Assembly (NCBI GenBank): GCA_046153015.1
Contig: JBJXGF010000004.1
Coordinates: 1-6,698 of the forward strand
Source of the DNA: JBJXGF01 sp046153015
GTDB taxonomy: Bacteria > Actinomycetota > Acidimicrobiia > Acidimicrobiales > CAIXPF01
Reading direction: 5' to 3'
Length of the DNA stretch: 6,698 nucleotides
The notes beneath the pieces are model-generated. The model was not told the origin of the DNA. It searched no databases and saw only the letters and a program-made list of their open reading frames with translations. Below, one piece after another: positions 1 to 5,521 of this stretch; position 1 is the stretch's first letter; every line of letters starts with the position of its first letter. The position numbers and the translations under genes are program-made.

Positions 1-184
1 GGCTGGTGAACTGCCGCCACTTCGGGTGGGTCAGCAGCATGACGTTGATCGCCTCGCTCCACACCATGCAGGCCGCCGTCTCGTCGCTGAAGGTCGGATT
101 GTTGTGGAAGCCGATCGCCTCATAGAACGCCATGGCGCGGCCGAGGTCGGCGACCGGCAGGTTCACGAAGATCATCCTAGTCAA
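1..184 (-). CDS. VOC (glyoxalase/bleomycin-resistance superfamily) protein, COG3607-like, C-terminal part outside window
   Basis: Only the first 61 codons are visible; the gene runs off the left edge. The N-terminus reads MTRMIFVNLPVADLGRAMAF and continues with a YEAIGF turn, NNPTFSDETAA, and the strand MVWSEAINVMLLTH. This is the first beta-alpha-beta-beta-beta module of the vicinal oxygen chelate fold and closely matches the COG3607 'predicted lactoylglutathione lyase' group, whose members are usually about 125-140 residues. The substrate is unknown for most of this group, so no reaction is assigned. I chose TTG at 184 as start because GGAGG lies 5 bases upstream and because relatives begin with a short M-T-x-M-IFVNLPV sequence. 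ATG codons at 199, 196 and 175 are in frame but have no properly spaced ribosome binding site. It is transcribed divergently from the allantoinase-like gene, with 63 bases between the starts. Family assignment is sure; function is not. Confidence 0.88.
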   Translation of the reverse strand, partial: MTRMIFVNLPVADLGRAMAFYEAIGFHNNPTFSDETAACMVWSEAINVMLLTHPKWRQFTS

Positions 185-247
185 CTCGCCCTCCATCATC
201 GGGTGGTTCGTGTACCATCCGCCCGAACCCTAGCATGAGGAGACCCC
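185..247. promoter_or_regulatory. Divergent promoter region with a 6-bp inverted repeat
   Basis: These 63 bases separate the start of the minus-strand VOC gene from the start of the plus-strand puuE-like gene, so they should hold both ribosome binding sites and at least part of both promoters. A dyad GGTTCG (205-210) and CGAACC (224-229) with a 13-base spacer sits in the middle and could be an operator for a regulator. I see no convincing -35/-10 pair on either strand. The plus-strand Shine-Dalgarno GAGGAGA (237-243) lies 4 bases before the ATG at 248. The region is inferred from gene layout; the operator is speculative. Confidence 0.4.
190..194 (-). promoter_or_regulatory. Ribosome binding site (GGAGG) fixing a TTG start for the VOC gene
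   Basis: On the minus strand GGAGG is followed by five bases (GCGAG) and then TTG at 184. None of the nearby in-frame ATG codons has such a site, so this signal decides the start. Confidence 0.6.
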
Positions 248-1159
248 ATGCCCGACGCTTACCCGCGCGACCTGGTGGGTTACGGCCCGAACCCGCCGCA
301 CGCCGACTGGCCGGGCGGCGCTCGCATCGCCGTCAACTTCGTGATCAACTACGAGGAGGGCTCCGAGTACTCGGTGCCCGACGGCGACGGGTTCTCGGAG
401 ACGACCCTGACCGAGATCTCCACGTCGACCGTGTCGCACGGCGACCGCGACCTGGCGGCGGAGACCCTGTTCGAGTACGGCAGCCGGGTGGGCTTCTGGC
501 GGCTGCTGCGGGTGTTCGCCGAGCGCGGCGTCAAGCCCACCATCTACGCCTGCGCCCTGGCGTTGGAGCGCAACCCGGAGGCGGCCAGGGCGATCGTCGA
601 GGGCGGCTTCGACCTCTGCTGCCACGGCTGGCGCTGGATCGAGCACTACCGACTGAGCGAGGCGGAGGAGCGCGAGCACATCCGCCTGGCGATCGCCTCG
701 CTCACCCGCACGCTCGGCGCCCGGCCGCTGGGCTGGTACTGCCGCACCGGGCCCAGCGTCAACACCCGCCGGCTGCTGGTCGAGGAGGGCGGCTTCCTCT
801 ACGACAGCGACTCCTACGCCGACGAGCTGCCCTACTGGGTGCGGGTCGGCGGCCGGCCGCACCTGGTGGTGCCCTACAGCCTCACCACCAACGACGGCCT
901 CTACAGCCGTGGCGGCATCGGCACCGGCGAGCAGTGGCTGTCGTTCCTCAAGGATTCGTTCGACATGCTCTACGCCGAGGGGGCGACGACGCCGCGGATG
1001 ATGTCGATCGGCCTGCACACCCGGCTGGTCGGGCACCCGGGCCGGGCGATCGCGCTGGCCCGCTTCATCGACCACGTACAGCGCCACGACAAGGCATGGA
1101 TCGCGCCCCGCCTCGCCATCGCCCGGCACTGGCGCGAGCGGCACCCGCCGCCGGCGTGA
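248..1159 (+). CDS. puuE: PuuE-family allantoinase (polysaccharide deacetylase superfamily)
   Basis: This 303-residue protein matches the PuuE/'putative urate catabolism protein' group from end to end and at about its usual length. Enzymes of this group hydrolyse allantoin to allantoate without a metal cofactor, in cytosolic purine degradation. Visible landmarks are YPRDLVGYG (5-13), WPGGARIAV (21-29), NYEEG (34-38) where metal-dependent NodB-type deacetylases carry a TFDD-like motif, CCHGWRW (124-130) where they carry HSxxH, LYDSDSYADELPYW (184-197) and SIGLHTRLVGHPGR (253-266). Only the first His of the metal motif (H126) remains and the second position is W130, as in PuuE. There is no signal peptide. 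The ATG at 248 is preceded by GAGGAGA. Residues about 49-72 differ from the PuuE sequences I recall. No other purine genes are in view, so a different amide or cyclic-amide substrate is possible. Its stop touches the stop of the convergent FMN enzyme gene. Confidence 0.82.
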   Translation: MPDAYPRDLVGYGPNPPHADWPGGARIAVNFVINYEEGSEYSVPDGDGFSETTLTEISTSTVSHGDRDLAAETLFEYGSRVGFWRLLRVFAERGVKPTIYACALALERNPEAARAIVEGGFDLCCHGWRWIEHYRLSEAEEREHIRLAIASLTRTLGARPLGWYCRTGPSVNTRRLLVEEGGFLYDSDSYADELPYWVRVGGRPHLVVPYSLTTNDGLYSRGGIGTGEQWLSFLKDSFDMLYAEGATTPRMMSIGLHTRLVGHPGRAIALARFIDHVQRHDKAWIAPRLAIARHWRERHPPPA

Positions 1160-1171
1160 TCAGGCGCCGGC
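1150..1171. terminator. Hairpin across the abutting stop codons of two convergent genes (possible bidirectional 3' end structure)
   Basis: GCCGGCG (1150-1156) and CGCCGGC (1165-1171) form a perfect 7-bp GC-only stem with an 8-base loop, TGATCAGG. The loop contains both stop codons: TGA of the puuE-like gene (1157-1159) and, on the other strand, TGA of the FMN enzyme (1160-1162). An alternative hairpin CAGGC/GCCTG (1161-1165/1170-1174) overlaps it. There is no T-tract on either side, so classical intrinsic termination is doubtful. It could still act as a 3' stabilising or weak bidirectional terminator structure. Confidence 0.3.
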
Positions 1172-2308
1172 CTGGACCGTGTCCGGCGTCAGGTCGGCGA
1201 TAGCAGGCCGGCCGATCTGGCGCTGGGTCACCAGCATCTCCTCCTTGAGGATGGCGAGCGCCCGGGCCACTCCCGCCTCGCCCCCGGCCGCGAGGCCATA
1301 GAGCGTGGCTCGGCCGACGAAGACGAAGCGGGCGCCCAGCGCCAGCGCCGTCACCACGTCGGCGCCGCGGCGGATGCCGCCGTCGAGCATCACCGTCAGG
1401 CCCGGCGCGGCGGCGATCACGTCGCCGAGCACCTCGAGCGATCCCGGCAGCCGGTCGCCCTGGCGGCCGCCGTGGTTGGAGACGATCAGCCCGTCCACCC
1501 CCATCGCCGCCGCCTTCTTCGCGTCCGCCGCCGCCATGGTGCCCTTGAGGATCAGGGTCCGTGGCCACAGGGCGCGGAACTCCTCGAGCTCGCGCCAGGT
1601 CAGCACCGGGTGGAACTGCTCGGTGGCGAACCGGGCCACGGCCATGGCGTCCGAACCTGTCGGCGCGTAAGGCGCCCAGTTGCCCATGCGTGGCAGGCCC
1701 CCGGCCGCCAGGTAAGCCAGCGACCAGCCCGGGTGGAACGCGCCGTCGATGGCGATGCCGAGGTTGCGCGGCGGCGGCATGTCGAAGCCGTTGCGCCGGT
1801 CGCGCTCGCGCTTGGGCTCCGACGGCACGTCCACCGTGACGACGAGGGCACTCACACCCGCGGCGGCGGCCCTGGCGATCATGTCGCGGCTGATGCCGAG
1901 GTCGCGGGCGGCGTAGAGCTGGTACCAGGCGTGCTCCGGCGCCGCCGCGGCCACGGCCTCCACCGTGGCCGTCGCCGCCCCCGACATGATGAACGGTACC
2001 CCCGCCATCGCCGCCGCCCGCGCGAGCATCACGTCGCCGCCGGGCCGGAAGATGCCGGGATAGCCCGTCGGCGCGATGCCGAACGGGCAGGCGTAGCGCC
2101 GTCCGAACAGCTCGGTCGCCGTATCCGCCCCGGAGATGTCGACCAGGTAGCGCGGCACCAGGCGGTAGCGCCGGAACTGCGCCACGTTCCGCGCCACCGC
2201 AAGCTCGTCCTCGGAGCCGCCCTCGAGCCAGTCCGCCACGATCCACGGCAGCCGCCGCAGCGCCTTGGCCTGCAGATCGGCGATGTTGATGGCCGCTTCG
2301 ACGCGCAA
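1160..2308 (-). CDS. FMN-dependent alpha-hydroxy-acid dehydrogenase/oxidase (LldD / glycolate oxidase / mandelate dehydrogenase family)
   Basis: The 382-residue product is a single TIM-barrel FMN enzyme that oxidises a 2-hydroxy acid to the 2-oxo acid. Numbering is from the TTG start. Family signatures are WYQLY (128-132), TVDVP (158-162), KRERDRRNGF (166-175), the FMN-N5 lysine in ILKG (K255), SNHGGRQ (277-283, catalytic H279 and R282) and LDGGIRRGADV (308-318), followed by a phosphate-binding VGR (331-333). By alignment from memory with spinach glycolate oxidase, the substrate-binding Tyr24 is W27 and Trp108 is A111, so the substrate pocket is atypical and no substrate is assigned. No signal peptide or membrane segment is seen. 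The start is uncertain: TTG at 2308 has GGGAGGGGGA (2315-2324) just upstream, while an in-frame GTG at 2347 would add 13 residues but has only a weak site. The gene follows the GT26 gene by 54 bases (15 with the GTG) on the same strand and may be the last operon member. Confidence 0.9.
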   Translation of the reverse strand: MRVEAAINIADLQAKALRRLPWIVADWLEGGSEDELAVARNVAQFRRYRLVPRYLVDISGADTATELFGRRYACPFGIAPTGYPGIFRPGGDVMLARAAAMAGVPFIMSGAATATVEAVAAAAPEHAWYQLYAARDLGISRDMIARAAAAGVSALVVTVDVPSEPKRERDRRNGFDMPPPRNLGIAIDGAFHPGWSLAYLAAGGLPRMGNWAPYAPTGSDAMAVARFATEQFHPVLTWRELEEFRALWPRTLILKGTMAAADAKKAAAMGVDGLIVSNHGGRQGDRLPGSLEVLGDVIAAAPGLTVMLDGGIRRGADVVTALALGARFVFVGRATLYGLAAGGEAGVARALAILKEEMLVTQRQIGRPAIADLTPDTVQAGA

Positions 2309-2362
2309 TGGCCGTCCCCCTCCCGCGAAAGCCCCGCTGGATAGCACGCCCGGCCGCCCCGG

Positions 2363-3106
2363 TCACGGCCGCCGGCGGAACACCTCGCGCGCCACGTCGA
2401 GCACGAACATCGCGTTGGTCGCGGCGTAGCGGGGCCCGAGCCGCCGGGGCTCCTGGCCCAGCCGGTAGAGCCATTCGAGCCCGAGCCGCTGCATCACTTT
2501 GGGTGCCCTTCGGCGGAGCCCGGCGTGCATGGCGAACGCCGCGCCGACGCCCACGGCCACGGCGCCCAGCCCATCCGCGTTGGCCGCCATCCACAGCTCC
2601 TGCTTCGGGCAGCCGAGGCCGACGAACACGAGCTTCGCGCCCGAGCGTGCGACGCGCCCGACCAGCGCCGCGTCCCGCCCGGGCCTGGATGCCACGTCCG
2701 GCGCCTCGGCCCCGGCGATCGCCAGCCCCGCATGGCGCGCGCGCAGCGCCGCCGCGAGGCGTGCCAACAGGTCCGCCGTGCCGCCGATGAAGTAAACCGG
2801 CAACCCCGCCATGGCCGCCCGGCGGCAGAGCTCGTCCATCAGGTCCGGCCCCGCCACCCGGCTGGCCGCCCGCACACCCTGGGAGCGCAGGTGCCAGACC
2901 AGCGGCATGCCGTCGCAGGCCACCGCCATCGCCCCCTCCATGGCGCGCAGCAGCAAGGGATCGCGCCGGGCCGTCGTCACCATGTGGACGTTGGCGGCAC
3001 ACACGTAGCCGCCCCGCCCCGCCGCGGCCGCGGCCACGATCGCCCCGGCGATGCCGCCGAGATCGGCGACGGTCACGGGCGCCCCCAGCACCCGGGCCGG
3101 CGTCAC
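2363..3106 (-). CDS. WecB/TagA/CpsF family (GT26) glycosyltransferase
   Basis: This 247-residue protein has the usual length for enzymes that transfer an N-acetyl-mannosamine-type or related sugar to an undecaprenyl-PP-linked acceptor at the inner face of the membrane. Motifs are AANVHMV (37-43), the catalytic-Asp motif CDGMPLV (64-70, D65), SRVAGPDLM (82-90), YFIGG (105-109), FVGLGCPKQELW (161-172), GVGAAF (186-191) and the C-terminal RAPKVMQRLGLEWLYRL (200-216) with QEPRR, which in this family supports membrane association. The Asp that normally follows GVGxxF/Y (e.g. GVGGTYD in E. coli WecG) is Ala192 here. The GTG start at 3106 overlaps the stop of the upstream glycosyltransferase as GTGA, with a G-rich GGTGGGGG just before it, indicating translational coupling. 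A longer open frame continues upstream, but the family homology begins at about residue 5. The sugar donor cannot be told from sequence alone. Confidence 0.93.
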   Translation of the reverse strand: MTPARVLGAPVTVADLGGIAGAIVAAAAAGRGGYVCAANVHMVTTARRDPLLLRAMEGAMAVACDGMPLVWHLRSQGVRAASRVAGPDLMDELCRRAAMAGLPVYFIGGTADLLARLAAALRARHAGLAIAGAEAPDVASRPGRDAALVGRVARSGAKLVFVGLGCPKQELWMAANADGLGAVAVGVGAAFAMHAGLRRRAPKVMQRLGLEWLYRLGQEPRRLGPRYAATNAMFVLDVAREVFRRRP

Positions 3107-4251
3107 GGCGCCCCCACCGACCGGTAGATCGCCACCATCCGCGCATAGGCCGCGTCCGGCGTGTGCTCGGCCTCGTAGATCGCCCGCGCCCGCCGCCCCA
3201 TGCCGGCGAGCACCGCGCCATTCGCCACCGCCCAGACCATCGCGTCGGCCAGGGCGTCGGCGGAGCCCGGCGTCACGTGCCGCCCCGTGACCCCGTCCTC
3301 CACCAGTTCGGCCAGCGAACCCAGCCCCGACGCCAATACCGGCAGCCCGGCGGCGAACGCCTCCACCAGCACCATGGGGAACGCCTCGTACCACAACGAC
3401 GGCACCACCAGGGCGGCGGCCCGCGCCATCTCTGCCGCCACCGCGCCCGCCGCCAGGGGCCCGAGGAAGGTGACCCCCGCCGCGGCCCGCACCAGCGGGG
3501 CAAGCGGCCCGTCGCCCGCCACGCGCAGCGCCACCCCGGCCCGGGCCGCCGCCGCCAGCAGCACCCGGATGCCCTTCTCCTCGCCGAGCCGCCCGACGTA
3601 GAGCAGCCCGTGGCGCTCCGCCCCGTCGTCCGGAGGCCCCCGGTCGGCGGCGAAGTTGCCGCTGACGGCGATGAGCTCGGCCGGCAGCCCGCCGGCCACC
3701 AGGCGCCCCTTGGCGAACCGGCTGAGCGCCACGAACCGGTCCACCTTGCTCGACCACGTCCCGGCCCGGCGATGGTGCTCCACCAGCCGGGCGACGGCGA
3801 GCGAGCCCAGGCGCGAGCCGCGATAGCAGCCGTAGCGCACCGCCTGGTAGGCCGAGCCGGTGACGCACAGCTCGCACGGCCGGCCGTCGCGCAGCAGCGT
3901 CGCCGCCGGGCAGATCAGCCGGTAGTTGTGCAGGGTCTGCACCACAGGCACGCGCGCGTCGCGGCAGGCGTCGTAGATCGCCGGCGAGAGCAGGGGAAAC
4001 AGGTTGTGGGCGTGCACCACGTCCGGCCGGCAGGCCGCGATCATCGCCGCCAGCCGGTCCCGCGGCGCCGTCGCGTACGTCGCCCGCGCCGCCACCAGCG
4101 CCCGGGCGAACGGTCCGCCGATGGCGTCGTTCGCCTCGATGAAGGTCGCCACGTCGTGGCCGCGCTCGCGCAGCAGCGCCACGTCGCGGGCGACCACCGC
4201 GTCCTCGCCGCCGGCCTGGCGGTAGGCGTTATGGACGACGAGGATCCGCAC
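3103..4251 (-). CDS. Family 4 glycosyltransferase (GT-B fold)
   Basis: The 382-residue protein is a retaining GT-B glycosyltransferase expected to add a sugar from a nucleotide-sugar donor to a lipid-linked surface-polysaccharide precursor in the cytoplasm. The N-terminal acceptor domain opens with MRILVVHNAYRQAGGED (1-17), and VVHAHNLFPLLSPAIY (78-93) and QTLHNYRLICPA (105-116) follow. The C-terminal donor domain contains LLYVGRLGEEKGI (216-228), VAGDGPL (244-250) and the EX7E motif (E289 and E297) within PSLWYEAFPMVLVEAFAAG (284-302). Four cysteines (C114, C126, C129, C142) cluster between the domains' first landmarks, a pattern I recall in close relatives. The start is GTG at 4251, which lies 23 bases inside the end of the ligase-like gene; no good Shine-Dalgarno is visible, so coupling to upstream translation is likely. 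The end overlaps the GT26 gene by four bases. The exact linkage formed is unknown. Confidence 0.93.
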   Translation of the reverse strand: MRILVVHNAYRQAGGEDAVVARDVALLRERGHDVATFIEANDAIGGPFARALVAARATYATAPRDRLAAMIAACRPDVVHAHNLFPLLSPAIYDACRDARVPVVQTLHNYRLICPAATLLRDGRPCELCVTGSAYQAVRYGCYRGSRLGSLAVARLVEHHRRAGTWSSKVDRFVALSRFAKGRLVAGGLPAELIAVSGNFAADRGPPDDGAERHGLLYVGRLGEEKGIRVLLAAAARAGVALRVAGDGPLAPLVRAAAGVTFLGPLAAGAVAAEMARAAALVVPSLWYEAFPMVLVEAFAAGLPVLASGLGSLAELVEDGVTGRHVTPGSADALADAMVWAVANGAVLAGMGRRARAIYEAEHTPDAAYARMVAIYRSVGAP

Positions 4252-5521
4252 GGCGGGGCATGGCGAAGTTGGCGGCCCGTGGCGGCGGTCGCACCCGCTC
4301 GGCCCGGCGCATCATGGCGAAATAGGTCGTGGCGGCGAGGAACGTGCCGACCATCGGGTCGAGCCAGCCGCCCAAGCCGATCGACATCACCGTGCGGGCG
4401 AGCCACGGCACCACCAGGATCGCCAGGTCCAGCTCCCGGTCGGCGAGCAACGCCCGCGCCGCCTGCCACAGACCCCACAGCACCGCCGGCAGCCAGACGG
4501 CGAAGCCCAGCACGCCCAGCCCCAACAGCACCTCGAGCGGTCCGTTGTGTACCGAGGAGATGGTGTCGCCGAAGCCCTCGAGGCCGACGGTCGCGAACGC
4601 CTCGCGGCCGCCGACCCCGAACCCGTAGCCGACCCACGGCGAGGCGGCGACGCCGTCGAGCGCCAGGTCCCAAAGCGCGGTCCGGCCCGACAGGGTCTCC
4701 ACCTGGTTCACGTTCTGGCCGCGCACCACGAAGGTGGCGAGCTCGGTCAGCATCATCACGCCGACCGCGGCGACGGCGGGGAAGACGATCAGGGTGGCCA
4801 GCGATGGCCGGCGGCGGAGCATCAGGATGCTCACGCCCACCGCCAGGATGGCGATCCCCGTGCGCCCCTGGGCAAGAAACGGGAACGCCGCGAAGCCGAG
4901 GGCGACCACCGCGTGGAACCCGCGCCGGCCATCGCCCGGCCGCAACGACAAGAAGCGCGCGAGCGCCACCACCGCGAGGGTCGCACCCAGCACCGCGACC
5001 GCGTTCGACGACATGTAGGGCGCCGCCAATTGGTAGCGGAACACCCCGCGCGACGGCTCCGAGAAGATCTGCGGCGCCACGGCATAGCCCACCAGCGCCA
5101 CCGCCAGCAGCACGCCGTTGAACAGCAGCGTCCAGTCCACCAGCCGCAGCAGCAGCCGGGGCGCGTCCGCCAGCCGCGCCGTCTGCCACACCACCAGCAC
5201 GGCCACCAGCAGCTCGGCAGCCTTGCCGGCTGTAGCGACCGGGCTGGCACTCCACAGCACCGAGGCCAGGGCGATGACGCCGTAGATCAGGAACAGGGTC
5301 AGCGGCTCGGCCCGCGGCCGGCGCAGGCTGCCGGCGGTGCTGGCGACCAGCAGGAACGCCACGGCGACGAAGCCGATCCGCTGCAGGTGCGTGGTGTCGA
5401 TCGCGCCGCTCAGGCTCTCGTTGGCCGTGCGGTGGGCGAACGAGATCGTCGCCGCCCACAGCGCCAGCCAGGCGACCTCCAGCCGATTGGTCGCGCTCGC
5501 GAAGCGCAGGAACCCGTTCAT
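4229..5521 (-). CDS. O-antigen ligase / polysaccharide polymerase-like membrane protein (Wzy_C family)
   Basis: This 430-residue protein is strongly hydrophobic with about ten to twelve likely membrane segments (for example near 15-30, 48-64, 73-92, 101-116, 128-150, 172-190, 201-217, 221-236, 241-260, 328-352, 365-382 and 388-404). A large probable periplasmic loop (about 261-327) carries the Wzy_C features: SGRTALW (278-284, R280), SPWVGYGFG (294-302) and SVHNGPLEVLLGLGVLG (323-339) with the histidine expected to be catalytic (H325). AQGRTG (217-222) and YMSSNAVA (169-176) are also typical. Such proteins act at the periplasmic face, either ligating undecaprenyl-linked glycan to an acceptor (WaaL type) or polymerising repeat units (Wzy/ExoQ type); sequence alone does not separate these. 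ATG at 5521 overlaps the stop of the preceding glycosyltransferase as ATGA, and the 3' end overlaps the next gene by 23 bases. The last about 25 residues are a basic, proline-rich tail. Confidence 0.9.
   Translation of the reverse strand: MNGFLRFASATNRLEVAWLALWAATISFAHRTANESLSGAIDTTHLQRIGFVAVAFLLVASTAGSLRRPRAEPLTLFLIYGVIALASVLWSASPVATAGKAAELLVAVLVVWQTARLADAPRLLLRLVDWTLLFNGVLLAVALVGYAVAPQIFSEPSRGVFRYQLAAPYMSSNAVAVLGATLAVVALARFLSLRPGDGRRGFHAVVALGFAAFPFLAQGRTGIAILAVGVSILMLRRRPSLATLIVFPAVAAVGVMMLTELATFVVRGQNVNQVETLSGRTALWDLALDGVAASPWVGYGFGVGGREAFATVGLEGFGDTISSVHNGPLEVLLGLGVLGFAVWLPAVLWGLWQAARALLADRELDLAILVVPWLARTVMSIGLGGWLDPMVGTFLAATTYFAMMRRAERVRPPPRAANFAMPRRADPRRP

Noticed and set aside
230..1144. 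304-codon minus-strand open frame opposite the puuE-like gene
   Set aside because: It is antisense to a gene with strong family motifs, its product is low-complexity Arg/Val/Ala/Gly without recognisable motifs, and long antisense frames are expected at this G+C.
2309..2362. Separate promoter for the FMN enzyme (TGCTATCC resembling an extended -10)
   Set aside because: Only a partial -10 match is present with no -35, so it does not stand out from chance.
1065..3221. 718-codon minus-strand open frame spanning the FMN and GT26 genes
   Set aside because: It is a frame-shifted reading of two well-supported genes and has Arg/Gly-rich composition without motifs; it is a composition artefact.
3107..3877. 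N-terminal extension of the GT26 frame
   Set aside because: The extra 257 codons overlap the GT4 gene in another frame and read as low-complexity Gly/Ala/Arg. The GT26 homology begins just after the GTG at 3106, which overlaps the GT4 stop.
3163..5121. 652-codon plus-strand open frame antisense to the GT4 and ligase-like genes
   Set aside because: The product is Arg/Pro/Gly/His-rich with no domain pattern and lies opposite two convincing genes.
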